From assembly GCA_963790065.1 (NCBI GenBank), contig CAWBNK010000016.1:62001-126000 (forward strand): 64,000 nt of DNA. The letters run 5' to 3'. Source of the DNA: Palsa-504 sp963790065. Its GTDB lineage: Bacteria; Actinomycetota; Actinomycetes; Streptosporangiales; Streptosporangiaceae. Of the stretch, positions 44,232 to 52,497 are shown piece by piece. Each line of letters opens with the position of its first letter. The first letter of the stretch is position 1. The translations under genes and the position numbers were made by a program. Below the pieces are notes generated by a model. The model was not told where the DNA came from and made no database searches. It worked only from the letters and a program-made list of their open reading frames with translations.

Positions 44232-44890
44232 TGCCCGACCCCGCCGCGCCCGCCGACGGCCCCGCCCCTGGCGGTGCCGCCCCGCCCTTTCCCGCGGCCG
44301 CCGCCGCCGGTGCACCTCGCGCGCGGGCCGCCCCTGGTCACCGGCCCGGCAGCTGCCTGGCCCTGATGGTCGCGGTGGCGGTCCTGGTGGTGACCGCCGA
44401 CGCGGTCTCCAAGGCTCTGGTCCTCAGCCATCTGGCCGGCCATCCGCCGGTCCGGCTGCTGGGCGGGCTGATCACGCTGTCACTGACCTTCAACGCGGGC
44501 GCCGCGTTCAGCCTCGGCACCTCCTACACCGTGATCATCACCCTGTTCGTGTGCGGCGTGATCGCCATCGTGGTGCACACCGCCCGGCGGCTGCGCAGCC
44601 TGGCCTGGGCGGCCGGGTTCGGGCTGCTGCTCGGCGGGGCCGCCGGGAACCTCGGCGACCGGCTGTTCCGCGCGCCTGGTCCCATGCGCGGCCGGGTCAT
44701 CGACTGGATCAACCTGCCGCACTTCCCGTGGACCTTCAACCTGGCCGACAGCTCCATCACCTGCGCGGCCGTCCTGATCGCCCTACTAGCCCTGCGCGGC
44801 CTCCGCCTCGACGGCACCCTCGCCTCCGCCACCCCGTCGGCCCCAGCCCGCGAGCACGTCGCCAAGCCGGATCCCATGCAGCATCCCTAA
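44231..44890 (+). CDS. lspA: Signal peptidase II (prolipoprotein signal peptidase)
   Basis: This is a 219-residue LspA with an extra Pro/Ala-rich N-terminus of about 40 residues. Membrane spans are CLALMVAVAVLVVTADAVSK, YTVIITLFVCGVIAIVVHTA, LAWAAGFGLLLGGAAGN and ITCAAVLIALLALRGL. The family boxes are SLTFNAGAAFSLG, GGAAGNLGDRL (first catalytic Asp) and FNLADSSIT (second catalytic Asp). It cuts lipoprotein signal peptides in the membrane before the lipidated Cys. Its ATG overlaps the stop of tricorn paralog 2, so it is expressed from the protease operon. Confidence 0.93.
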   Translation: MPDPAAPADGPAPGGAAPPFPAAAAAGAPRARAAPGHRPGSCLALMVAVAVLVVTADAVSKALVLSHLAGHPPVRLLGGLITLSLTFNAGAAFSLGTSYTVIITLFVCGVIAIVVHTARRLRSLAWAAGFGLLLGGAAGNLGDRLFRAPGPMRGRVIDWINLPHFPWTFNLADSSITCAAVLIALLALRGLRLDGTLASATPSAPAREHVAKPDPMQHP

Positions 44891-44905
44891 CCTCGCCGCC
44901 GGACC

Positions 44906-44920
44906 CGCCGCCCTGCGGCG
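44906..44920. terminator. Short hairpin between convergent lspA and LLM oxidoreductase genes
   Basis: CGCCGC-CCT-GCGGCG is a 6-bp stem with a 3-base loop in the 100-base convergent gap. It could help end transcription from either side. In such GC-rich DNA short stems occur by chance. Confidence 0.3.
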
Positions 44921-44990
44921 CGGCCTTCCCCACCCCGCCCGTGAGTTCCTTCAGCCTCTTTGATCGGATCGATCTGGCCGGAAACTGGCT

Positions 44991-45929
44991 CTAGCCGACC
45001 AGACTGGTGGCCTGGCGGATGGCTTCACGGCAGAAGGCCGGGACCTCGCTGAGGTCGTCGATGAACATGGACGGCTTGACGCAGAAGGTGGTGAATCCCC
45101 GCTCCCACTGCTCGGGCAGGGCCTTCATGGCCTGGCCGAGGTCGGCGATCGAGTCGCTGGTCGGAAAGGTGCCGCGGATGCCGCCCACCATCTCCATCTC
45201 GCCCGGGTCGCGGCCGGCGGCTGCCAGCGCCTGCCGCAGCACCGTCAGCTCCGCTGGCTGCGGCCGGCCCAGCGGGTTGAAGCCGTGGCCGTACCTGACC
45301 AGGCGGCGCAGCAGCGGAGGATGCAGCCGCTGGCCGCCGAACCACAGCCGCGGCCCGTCCGGCCGGTAGGCCTTGGGTTCCAGGTAGACGTCGCAGAAGC
45401 GGTAGTGCGCGCCGTCGAAGCTGGCCGGCGTGCGGGCGTAGACCTCGGCCCAGGCCGCCAGGTGCTCATCCAGCAGCGCGCCCCGCGCCTCGAACGGAAC
45501 GCCCAGGGCCTCGTACTCGTCCCGGCTCCAGCTCACGGTCGGGATGACCACCAGCCGCCCCTCGGACAGCTGATCCAGCGTGGCGAGTTCCTTGGCCAGC
45601 AGCAGGGGATGCCGCAGCGGGACGATCACCGCCCCGGCGACCAGCCGCAGCGTACTGGTCGCCGCGGCCATGGCGCCGAGCAGGATCAGCGAGCTCGGCC
45701 AGGGGGTAGCCGGGTCCTGGTTTCCCGGATAGGCCCAGTCGCGCGGATTGTCCATGATGCCCGCGGCGCTGGCGTCCGGGCCCAGCACCACGTGCTCGCT
45801 CAGCATGACCGCGTCGAACCCGGCGTCTTCGGCTTCCCTGGCCATGCGCACCAGGGCCTTCAGGTCGGCGCCTGGCATCATGGTCCAGTTCTCGGTGAGC
45901 ACCAGGACCAGTTTCGGCTGGGCTGCCAT
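44991..45929 (-). CDS. LLM-class (F420-dependent-type) flavin oxidoreductase
   Basis: This is a 312-residue luciferase-like TIM-barrel protein: REAEDAGFDAVMLSEHV near the start, TSTLRLVAGAVIVPLRHPLL, LDQLSEGRLVVIPTVSWSRD and PRLWFGGQ are typical of F420-dependent or FMN-dependent members. Substrate is unknown. It lies 53 bases downstream of the APC permease on the same strand behind AGGAGAAAGG, so it is probably co-transcribed with that permease and may oxidise the imported compound or a product of it. That role is inference. Confidence 0.88.
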   Translation of the reverse strand: MAAQPKLVLVLTENWTMMPGADLKALVRMAREAEDAGFDAVMLSEHVVLGPDASAAGIMDNPRDWAYPGNQDPATPWPSSLILLGAMAAATSTLRLVAGAVIVPLRHPLLLAKELATLDQLSEGRLVVIPTVSWSRDEYEALGVPFEARGALLDEHLAAWAEVYARTPASFDGAHYRFCDVYLEPKAYRPDGPRLWFGGQRLHPPLLRRLVRYGHGFNPLGRPQPAELTVLRQALAAAGRDPGEMEMVGGIRGTFPTSDSIADLGQAMKALPEQWERGFTTFCVKPSMFIDDLSEVPAFCREAIRQATSLVG

Positions 45930-45982
45930 CCTTATCCTTTCTCCTGTTCAGACGCTCAGCAAGTGCGCGATCGGGCGGAGGT

Positions 45983-47467
45983 CTAGGAGCTGGCCGGCTG
46001 GCCGACCGCAGACTCCGGCGTCTCGCCCAGGTCGGCCACGGCCTGGCTGGCCTGCGGCCGGCCGCGCACCAGCATGGCCACGGCCAGGCCCACGACGAAC
46101 CATGCGATGGCCGCGTACGGGGCCAGCACGGTGGGACGGCTCACCTTGTAGATGGATCCGTAGATGGCCCCACCCGTCACCAGCAGGCTGACGATGACCG
46201 CAAGCCAGACAGCCCAGCGCTTGGGGTGATCTCGCAGCCCGCGCACCGCCCCCACCGCCAGCAGCAGGTAGATCAGGGCCAAGGCGAAACTGCCGAAGGT
46301 GGAGCCCCAGGAGAACATGGCCGAGTAGTGCGGGGTGCCGGGCAGGGCGAACAAGCCGGTCCAGAACACGGTCAGCAGGGCCCAGACGGCGTAGATGGCC
46401 ACTACGAAGATGTTGGCGCCCACCGGGGTGCCACGCTTGCTGGACACGGCGGCCAGGAACGCGGGCAGCCGCCGGTCACGGGCCATCGCGAACAGGCCGC
46501 GCGGGCCTGCCACCGAGATGCCGATCAGCACGGCCAGCATGTCGAACAGGACGAGCAGCTCCACCAGCCGCCGGACGGCCACCGAGCCGTACCCGCCGGC
46601 GCTGGACGGCCCGGCCAGCGCGAACAGCGGCGCGCTGGCCACCTTGGCGATCTTGCCCAGGTCGAAGTGGAACCCGGCCACCTGGGCGTACGAACCGATC
46701 AGGTAGAAGGCGGTGGCGGCGATGACCGCGAACAGCACCGCGCGGGGGATGTCCCGCTTGGGGTGCTCGGTCTCCTCGGCCAGGTTCGCGGCCGTCTCGA
46801 AGCCGACGAACAGCAGCACGCCGTACAGGACGCCGAACAGCACGCCAGTCACGTGCGTGGGCGACGAGCTGGGGTTGAAGGCCTTGACGTTGTTTCCGGA
46901 ACCGACCTTGACGATGACGTAGATGAAGAAGACGGTCAGCAGGGTCAGCGAGAGCATGGCCAGGACCAACTGGGCCCGGGTGGACAGCTGGACGCCGGCG
47001 TACAGGATGGCCGAGATGAGGACCAGCAGGACGATCATCCAGCCGCCCACCGGCAGCGGCGTGACGTTGAACTCCGCCTGCAGCGTGTCGTGGATATAGC
47101 CGGAGATCAGGACCAGGATCGCCCCGCCGAGGATGATGATGCCGCTGTAGTACAGCCACCCGGCGGCCGCGCCGACCCGGGTGCCCAGGCCGTCGGTCAC
47201 GTAGTCGTAGAGGGATCCGGCGGCGTGGATGCGCTTGGCGTACTCCGACACGATCCAGCCGAGGCCCAGGATGCCGATGGCCGAGACCAGGACGGCCAGC
47301 GGCGCGGCACCGCCGGCGCCCTGGCTGGCCGCGTTGACCCCGACCAGCAGGGGGACCAGGAACGCGATCGAGAAGACCGGCCCCATGAATCCGATCGACT
47401 GCGCCACGGCGTCGGGCAGCTTGAGCTTGTGCTGTGTCGTCAGCCGTTCGTATGACGAGTCCGCCAC
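45983..47467 (-). CDS. APC family amino acid/polyamine permease
   Basis: This is a 494-residue permease with about 12 membrane spans and the APC opening KLPDAVAQSIGFMGPVFSI, then GSLYDYVTDGLGTRVGAAAG and FVGFETAANLAEETEHPKRD (the conserved FxGFExxxxLxEE box). GTG 47467 follows AGGAGG. Relatives take up amino acids, GABA, polyamines or other amines by cation symport. It leads the LLM oxidoreductase gene. Its own promoter, 130-160 bases upstream, contains the TTTGGATCC operator shared with the ligase and ADC operons, which ties it to the catabolic locus. Confidence 0.9.
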   Translation of the reverse strand: MADSSYERLTTQHKLKLPDAVAQSIGFMGPVFSIAFLVPLLVGVNAASQGAGGAAPLAVLVSAIGILGLGWIVSEYAKRIHAAGSLYDYVTDGLGTRVGAAAGWLYYSGIIILGGAILVLISGYIHDTLQAEFNVTPLPVGGWMIVLLVLISAILYAGVQLSTRAQLVLAMLSLTLLTVFFIYVIVKVGSGNNVKAFNPSSSPTHVTGVLFGVLYGVLLFVGFETAANLAEETEHPKRDIPRAVLFAVIAATAFYLIGSYAQVAGFHFDLGKIAKVASAPLFALAGPSSAGGYGSVAVRRLVELLVLFDMLAVLIGISVAGPRGLFAMARDRRLPAFLAAVSSKRGTPVGANIFVVAIYAVWALLTVFWTGLFALPGTPHYSAMFSWGSTFGSFALALIYLLLAVGAVRGLRDHPKRWAVWLAVIVSLLVTGGAIYGSIYKVSRPTVLAPYAAIAWFVVGLAVAMLVRGRPQASQAVADLGETPESAVGQPASS

Positions 47468-47560
47468 CGGGAACCTCCTGAGCCTGGATTCCGAGGGCTG
47501 AGGCGGGCTGCCGTCAACCCTGTCTGGCCTCACCGCCGCCCGCCCTGACGGCGGCCGACC

Positions 47561-47580
47561 CGAACGTTCGCTACTGAACG
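47561..47580. promoter_or_regulatory. Nested inverted repeats in the permease leader
   Basis: CGAACGTTCG is a 10-bp perfect palindrome, and CGTTC-GCTACT-GAACG is a second inverted repeat sharing its right half. They lie about 95 bases upstream of the permease start and downstream of its predicted promoter. They may be an additional operator. Confidence 0.4.
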
Positions 47581-47595
47581 AATGAGGTTACCGAA

Positions 47596-47624
47596 ATCAT
47601 ACGGATCCAAACGATCGAGGGCAA
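47596..47624 (-). promoter_or_regulatory. Promoter of the APC permease gene
   Basis: Read on the minus strand, TTGCCC and TATGAT are separated by exactly 17 bases, a good housekeeping promoter about 130 bases upstream of the permease start. The operator-like sequence at 47603-47615 occupies the spacer between the two boxes. Confidence 0.55.
47603..47615. promoter_or_regulatory. Operator site B (GGATCCAAACGAT), VanR-like
   Basis: GGATCCAAACGAT, read on the other strand as ATCGTTTGGATCC, matches 13 bases of the site in the ADC promoter and the core of the site in the ligase promoter. It sits between the -35 and -10 boxes, where a bound protein would repress. Confidence 0.6.
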
Positions 47625-47667
47625 GACCTATTTTTGCAGGCGCTTTCCCGCTGCTGCCGGGGCTCGG

Positions 47668-48387
47668 CTACCGGCCGCGATCCACGGCCGCAGCCGACAC
47701 CAGGGCGTCGAACAGGTGCTGCTGGGCCGGATCGCGGGCGGCGGTGTCCTCGGGATGCCATTGCACCGCGAGGAACCAGCCGCGGTTGCGCTCGGCCGCC
47801 TCGATGGCCTCGACCACGTCGTCTTCCGAGAACGCCGTCGGGCGCAGCCCGGCACCGATGCGGTCGACGGCCTGATGGTGGTAGCAGCTGATCGTGACCG
47901 TGTCCCGGCCCAGCACGCCGTGCACCGCGGTGCCCGGCCGCAGGGCCAGCTCCGACCGGACGTGGCGGTGGTGCCTTGGCATGTCCTGGACCAGCGTGCC
48001 GCCCATGGCCACGTTGACGACCTGCAGGCCGCGGCAGATGGCTAGCAGCGGTCGGCCCGAGTTCAGGCACCAGCGCGCCACCGCTAGGTCGAAGGCGTCC
48101 TGTTCGGTGTCCATGTCGTAGAGCGACTCGTGCGGTGCCCCGCCGTAGTGCACCGGGCTGAGGTCGCCGCCGCCGGGCAGCAGGACGCCGTCGGCGAAGC
48201 CCAGCCGCTCGCCGGCCTGCGCCTCGGTGATCGCGCCTCCCGGCGCGCTGGGATGGACGGACAGCGGCTCACCGCCCGCGGCGTACACCGCCTCGACGAG
48301 CTTGCGGGCTGAGACTTCGGCCTCATAGCGCAGGGCCGCGGCCGAGGCCGAGAAGCGGGCCGGTATCGCGATCAGCGGGCGGGACAA
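47668..48387 (-). CDS. Gamma-glutamyl-GABA hydrolase-like amidotransferase (PuuD family)
   Basis: This is a 239-residue peptidase C26/class I glutamine amidotransferase-like protein. TTG 48387 is chosen for its AAGGAGCG site and because the family begins RPLIAIPARFS there. The nucleophile is Cys in LLAICRGLQVVNVAMGG, and the His-Glu pair is in AVQWHPEDT. PuuD removes the gamma-glutamyl group in the putrescine pathway. With a glutamine-synthetase-like ligase, a permease and a second amidotransferase close by, hydrolysis of a gamma-glutamylated amine or its oxidation product is the best guess. Confidence 0.85.
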   Translation of the reverse strand: MSRPLIAIPARFSASAAALRYEAEVSARKLVEAVYAAGGEPLSVHPSAPGGAITEAQAGERLGFADGVLLPGGGDLSPVHYGGAPHESLYDMDTEQDAFDLAVARWCLNSGRPLLAICRGLQVVNVAMGGTLVQDMPRHHRHVRSELALRPGTAVHGVLGRDTVTISCYHHQAVDRIGAGLRPTAFSEDDVVEAIEAAERNRGWFLAVQWHPEDTAARDPAQQHLFDALVSAAAVDRGR

Positions 48388-48580
48388 CGGGGACGCTCCT
48401 TGGTTACGGGGTCGGCCAGGTGGTCTTGAGCTTGGTGCACTGCTCCAGCGCGGGTACGGATTTGCGCTGCCGTCGACGCGTCCATCCTGGGCCTTCCTGC
48501 CGCCTGTGAGGAGCACCAGGAAGATTATTCGGTAGCAAACAATATGTCCAGGCGGACCTCGCCGCCAAGTGCCTCCTGGC

Positions 48581-49279
48581 CTACCGTGGCGGCCCAGGCG
48601 CGATCGGCTCGCGGTGCGGTCTGAGCACTACCTGGGCGGCGTAACTCGAATGCGGGTAGTGATGGAGAAGGCGGGTCAGGGCCTCATGCCGGTCCGCGTC
48701 GCTATCGGATTCTTCCGATAGTTCTGTGGCATAAGCGCGGATCAAGTCGTGAACGGAGTACCGTCCGGGCCGGTGCTCGGTGATAAGGGCGGTGCTGGTG
48801 AGCTCGGTCATCAGCCGGTTCGCTTCTTCGGGTAGTGCGCCGAGCAGGCTGGCGGCGGCAGCAGTCGTGATATCAGTGGCCGGCCGCAACGACAGCAGCC
48901 GGAAAAGGCGGCAGGCCTGCGGGCTGAGCTGGCGGTACGACCACGAGAAGACGGTCCGTGCGTCGTCGGCCACGCCCGCGGTGCTGAACGCGTCGAGGCG
49001 GCCGTGCGTGCGCCGGAGATCGGCGGCGATCGAAGCCAGCGTGAAGCTGGGGTGGGCCGCGGCCCGTGCGGACACGATGGCCAGGGCCAGCGGCAGCCGC
49101 CCGCACCGCTGGATAATTTCGTCCGCCGCCTCCGGCTCTGCCGCGACCCGGTGGGCACCCAGCCTGCGTTCGAGAGTCTCTTTGGCCGATGGCACGCAGG
49201 GGAGATCCAGCGTCAGCAGCCGGGCGCCCTCGGTCATGGCCAGCCCGGCCAGCGGGTTCCGGCCCATTCCGCCGGGCAT
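48581..49279 (-). pseudogene. NB-ARC fragment of an AfsR/SARP-type regulator
   Basis: The 232-residue reading frame matches only the back half of an NB-ARC domain: RNPLAGLAMTEGARLLTLDL, then ETLERRLGAHRV, IIQRCGRLPLALAIVSARAA, RTVFSWSYRQLSPQACRLFR and YSVHDLIRAYATELSEES. The N-terminal BTAD/HTH and P-loop are missing, and so is the TPR end. It is a fragment of an AfsR-type regulator. Upstream it meets the end of the TetR gene, so a rearrangement has joined the two. Product is unlikely to be functional. Confidence 0.8.
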
Positions 49280-49985
49280 GCCGTATTCCCGCTGAACTAT
49301 GTTGTGATCCTGCTGAATTGAGCCGGCTAATACTCCAGCGACACTTCGCGGGCGCTCGGCGTAACGCTGGCCGGGATGCGGGGAACAGGCGGTCCAGGTG
49401 GTAGTCGATGACGGCTTGAGCTTGCTGGATCGAGGACTGGCCGGCCAGGACGCTCGTGGCCAGTCCCGCGGACATGGCCGTCAGGCTGAAGGCTTCCAGA
49501 TCCGGGTCCAGGTTAACCGGCGTATCGCCGGCGGCCTGGGCCGCCCGCAACTGCGTGGCCACCACGTCGATCACCGCATCGGAGTTCTTGACCAGGGGCG
49601 CGATGGCCAGCGCCGGATCGGTCAGCGAGAGCGCCAGGTAGGCCGTGTAAACGACGTAGAAGGTGCGCCGGTCGTGGTCGGCGGGCAGCGCCTCGGCCAG
49701 GATGGCCGTGATCACGTCGCGGGGGCTAGCCAGGCGGCCTGACTCGCTGGCCTCCTTGAACCGCGCCACCGCCCGTGCGCCAAACCGGGCCGCCAGGTGC
49801 TGCATAGCGGCCAGCAGGAGCTCTTCCTTAGTGCCGAAGTAGTACTGGACCAGCCGCAAGGACACGCCGGCCTCGGCCGCGACCTCGCGCATGCCGGCGG
49901 CGTGCAGCCCGCGCACGGCGGCGGTCCGGAGCAGCGCCTCCGCAATCTGCCGCCGCCGCTCCTCGTGATCGACCCGCTTCGGCAC
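48873..49985 (-). CDS. TetR family regulator whose end runs into a foreign fragment
   Basis: GTG 49985 starts VPKRVDHEERRRQIAEALLR, a normal TetR N-terminus with HTH REVAAEAGVSLRLVQYYFGT. The ligand-binding part ends around VIDYHLDRLFPA (near 49380), where a stop would be expected. Instead the frame stays open to 48873, passing out of frame through the NB-ARC fragment and adding about 165 residues of low-complexity Arg/Gly/Ala. The DNA-binding and dimer parts seem whole, so it may still bind. An 18-bp palindrome lies 50 bases upstream, between it and the divergent alpha/beta hydrolase, which it probably controls. Confidence 0.75.
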   Translation of the reverse strand: MPKRVDHEERRRQIAEALLRTAAVRGLHAAGMREVAAEAGVSLRLVQYYFGTKEELLLAAMQHLAARFGARAVARFKEASESGRLASPRDVITAILAEALPADHDRRTFYVVYTAYLALSLTDPALAIAPLVKNSDAVIDVVATQLRAAQAAGDTPVNLDPDLEAFSLTAMSAGLATSVLAGQSSIQQAQAVIDYHLDRLFPASRPALRRAPAKCRWSISRLNSAGSQHSSAGIRHARRNGPEPAGRAGHDRGRPAADAGSPLRAIGQRDSRTQAGCPPGRGRAGGGGRNYPAVRAAAAGPGHRVRTGRGPPQLHAGFDRRRSPAHARPPRRVQHRGRGRRRTDRLLVVVPPAQPAGLPPFPAAVVAAGH

Positions 49986-50034
49986 CCGCTCACCGTATCT
50001 TTCTCCACCCGCCCTCCACCCATCCAGTTCGTTC

Positions 50035-50052
50035 ATGATACGGTCGTATCAT
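50035..50052. promoter_or_regulatory. TetR-type operator between tetR and alpha/beta hydrolase
   Basis: ATGATACG-GT-CGTATCAT is a perfect inverted repeat with 8-bp arms in the divergent gap, 50 bases from the TetR start and 52 bases from the hydrolase start. Size and sequence fit a TetR-family operator. The right arm contains TATCAT, a possible -10 box for the hydrolase gene. Confidence 0.65.
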
Positions 50053-50103
50053 TATGAAGCGGAAGGCGGCCCGCTAGGGTGGCGGGCCGCGAGGAGGCTG
50101 AAC

Positions 50104-51027
50104 ATGCTGGCGCCCAAGGCCGAGGTGGGATCGTGGGTAAGCGAAGCGGCTAGAGACAAGTTCATGGCCGCCTACGAGCGGGCCTTCGCGCTCTGGCCGC
50201 AGCCGGTGGAAGAGTTCGATATCGAGACGGCGACCGCGACCACGCGTGTGCATGCCTACCGGCCGCATCCCGGCGGGGAGCCGGTCGTGCTGCTCACCGG
50301 GGCCGGGTTCAACGCCTCGGGCTGGTACCCGCACGTCGCCGCGCTCGCTAAGGCCGGCCCGGTATACGGGGTCGATGCGCCTGGCGACCCGAACCCCAGC
50401 ATCCTGCGCGCCCCGCTCACCCCGCCGGAGTCCTGCGCGGCCTGGCTGGATGAGCTGCTCGGCAAGCTCAGCGACCGCCCGGCGCACCTGGTCGGGCTGT
50501 CCTGGGGCGGCTGGGTGGCCATGAACCAGGCCGTCCGCGCGCCCGGGCGGGTCGCCTCCATCACGCTGCTCGACCCCGCCGGGCTCACCAAGCTGGATGC
50601 CCGCTTCTGGTGGTGGTTCACCATCAGCGGCCTCGCTACCCTGACCCCGATGCCGCTGCGCCGCCGCCTCGCCCGGTGGCTGGACAGCCCGGTCATGCTG
50701 GAGCGGGAGCTGATGACGCTCATGTGGGCAGGCAGCCGCGGCTACCGGATGGAGCCGAAGTTCCCCGCCATTCTCACCGACGACGAACTCCGCGCGATCA
50801 GCGTGCCGGTCCTGCTGATCACCGGCGCGCGCAGCGCCATGCTCACCCCGGCAGAGGCCCACGCCCGGGGAAGCCTCATGCCGCATGCGGAGGTCGCCAT
50901 CGTGCCCGGCAGCCACGGCGGCTTCAACCGGATCGACGAGCTGAACGACCGGATCGCCGCCTTCATCCAAGCCCAGGCCACCGGCCAGCAGGCGGCGCAG
51001 CCGGCACCACCACCGGCCACCAGCTAA
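50104..51027 (+). CDS. Alpha/beta hydrolase
   Basis: This is a 307-residue alpha/beta-hydrolase. ATG 50104 follows GAGGAGG. The oxyanion region is VVLLTGAGFNASGWYPHVAA, the nucleophile elbow is GLSWGGW (Ser), a strand LLITGARSAM leads to the acid region, and the late His is in IVPGSHGGFN. It resembles bacterial carboxylesterase or lactonase types; the substrate is not known. It is divergent from the TetR gene and probably repressed by it through the palindrome at 50035. Confidence 0.85.
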   Translation: MLAPKAEVGSWVSEAARDKFMAAYERAFALWPQPVEEFDIETATATTRVHAYRPHPGGEPVVLLTGAGFNASGWYPHVAALAKAGPVYGVDAPGDPNPSILRAPLTPPESCAAWLDELLGKLSDRPAHLVGLSWGGWVAMNQAVRAPGRVASITLLDPAGLTKLDARFWWWFTISGLATLTPMPLRRRLARWLDSPVMLERELMTLMWAGSRGYRMEPKFPAILTDDELRAISVPVLLITGARSAMLTPAEAHARGSLMPHAEVAIVPGSHGGFNRIDELNDRIAAFIQAQATGQQAAQPAPPPATS

Positions 51028-51049
51028 CCGGCAGGGAGCGCGGAAACGC

Positions 51050-51667
51050 TCAGGCCGGGCCCTGCTCGAGACCGACGACGATCTTGCGCAGCGCGGCCGC
51101 CAGGACCTGCTTCTCGTCTCCGCTAAGCGGCGCCACCACGTGTGCTTCCTCGCAGTTGAACTGCGGGAAGAGCTCGGCCATGAGCTTGGTGCCGGCCGGG
51201 GTCAGGATCATGAGCACCCGGCGGGCGTCGTCCGGATGGGCACGCCGCTGGATCAGGCCGCGCTTCTCCAGGGTGCCGGCCACCCCGGTCAGGGTGCCCT
51301 TGGAGATACCCGCCTCGGCGGCCACGTGCCGGGTCTCGATCTCCTCCCAGATCCACACCACCCATAGCACGACCCAGCCGGTCCAGGTGAGGTTGTAGGG
51401 AGCCAGCACGGTGTGCTCGAAGTGATTCCTGATGGCTCCCGCCGCCCGGTACAGGTTGCTCACCGCCGCCATGGCGGGCATGTCCAGCGGCATCGCGGCC
51501 AGGCGCTCGTTCACCGCGGCTTCAGTGGCGGACAAGGTCTTGTGCTCCTCGGTACCGGCATGGCTGCCCGTCGCCCGCGGTGCCCGGGCGACCACGCTGA
51601 ACGGGCCGGCACCTGAAGCGGCGCCGCGAGCGCCGGTCGGCTCTGATCGCGTCGTGGCCCTGCTCAC
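51050..51667 (-). CDS. MarR family transcriptional regulator
   Basis: The winged helix is WIWEEIETRHVAAEAGISKG, TLTGVAGTLEKRGLIQR and HPDDARRVLMILTPAG, with flanking dimer helices. The first ~55 residues from GTG 51667 are low-complexity, so the true start may be later (for example the ATG giving MPLDMPAMAAVSNLYRAAG). It is downstream of the class I amidotransferase (gap 25 bases) on the same strand, so it belongs to the catabolic locus. MarR proteins such as HpcR/HpaR control homoprotocatechuate genes in other bacteria, so a role here is plausible. Confidence 0.88.
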   Translation of the reverse strand: MSRATTRSEPTGARGAASGAGPFSVVARAPRATGSHAGTEEHKTLSATEAAVNERLAAMPLDMPAMAAVSNLYRAAGAIRNHFEHTVLAPYNLTWTGWVVLWVVWIWEEIETRHVAAEAGISKGTLTGVAGTLEKRGLIQRRAHPDDARRVLMILTPAGTKLMAELFPQFNCEEAHVVAPLSGDEKQVLAAALRKIVVGLEQGPA

Positions 51668-51692
51668 AGGCTGATCCTATGCGCACCAGGCC

Positions 51693-52397
51693 TCACGCCG
51701 ATCCGGCCAGCGCCAGGAACGCCGACACCAGCCGTTTCGCCCGCAGCCGGGCCTCGCCCGACCTGGCCGCGGTCTCCGCCGTGAGCTGATCCGGGTCCAG
51801 GCCGAGCGCCCGGGCCTGCTGGCGGCCGCCGTTGCTCAGCCAGCCCGCCAGCATGTCCGGCGTGAGTTCCGGGTGGAACTGGACGCCCATGCTGCGGCCG
51901 CACGTGAAGGCCTGCTCGGCGGACCCGGTCCTGGCCAGCGCGCGGATGCCGTCCGGCAGGATCCAGCGATCGGAATGCCACTGGAACCAGGGCCCGGCCT
52001 CGATCAGGTCGGGCCGCGTCGTCTCGATCAGGGTCCACCCCACCTCGGGCCGTTCGGCCCTGATGACCTGGCCGCCCAGGGCGGCGGCGAGGGCCTGGGC
52101 GCCGAAGCAGATGCCCAGCACCGGCACTCCCGCGTCGTGGGCCCGGCGCAGGAAGCTCAGCTCGTCGTCGATCCAGGTGCCGATGCGGTCGCGGTCGTAC
52201 ACCGACCAGGCCGCCCCCATGGGCACGATCGCGTCGTACGAGAGCGGGTCGGGGAAAGACACAGTGACCGACGGGTCATGAAACCGCCCAGACGGCACCA
52301 CGCCGAACTCCGCTACCTCGTAGCCGTGGTCGGCGAACGCCTCGCCCACCGGCCCGGTCGGTGACACGTGATCCTGCTGGACGAACAGCACCCGCAT
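51693..52397 (-). CDS. Class I glutamine amidotransferase-like hydrolase (TdnT/AtdA2-like position)
   Basis: This is a 234-residue class I GATase domain without synthase partner. ATG 52397 follows GGAGGAAG. The Cys nucleophile is in VLGICFGAQALAAALGG and the His-Glu pair in MGVQFHPELT. It is divergent from a glutamine-synthetase-like gene. In aniline degradation the same pair exists (TdnT/AtdA2 with TdnQ/AtdA1), where the amidotransferase-like protein hydrolyses the gamma-glutamyl amide. By analogy this protein may protect the cell from build-up of a gamma-glutamyl amine. That is inference from context. Confidence 0.85.
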   Translation of the reverse strand: MRVLFVQQDHVSPTGPVGEAFADHGYEVAEFGVVPSGRFHDPSVTVSFPDPLSYDAIVPMGAAWSVYDRDRIGTWIDDELSFLRRAHDAGVPVLGICFGAQALAAALGGQVIRAERPEVGWTLIETTRPDLIEAGPWFQWHSDRWILPDGIRALARTGSAEQAFTCGRSMGVQFHPELTPDMLAGWLSNGGRQQARALGLDPDQLTAETAARSGEARLRAKRLVSAFLALAGSA

Positions 52398-52468
52398 GAC
52401 GCTTCCTCCGGTCAACATTGCCCGCAAACCACGAGGGCGACAGCAAGAAATCCGCGCCGCGTGCCCTC

Positions 52469-52497
52469 TTGCCTTCAGGCCATCCCTCATATAACGT
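52469..52497 (+). promoter_or_regulatory. Promoter of the ligase-P450-Rieske operon
   Basis: TTGCCT and TAACGT are separated by 17 bases, about 30 bases before the GTG start of the ligase; an alternative -10 is TATAAC overlapping it. The operator-like CGTTTGGACCC overlaps the -10 box and runs into the expected start of transcription. Confidence 0.45.

Noticed and set aside
49380..49985. TetR gene called as a pseudogene
   Set aside because: DNA-binding and ligand domains are complete and the operator is intact; only the end is extended, so I kept it as a gene with a note.
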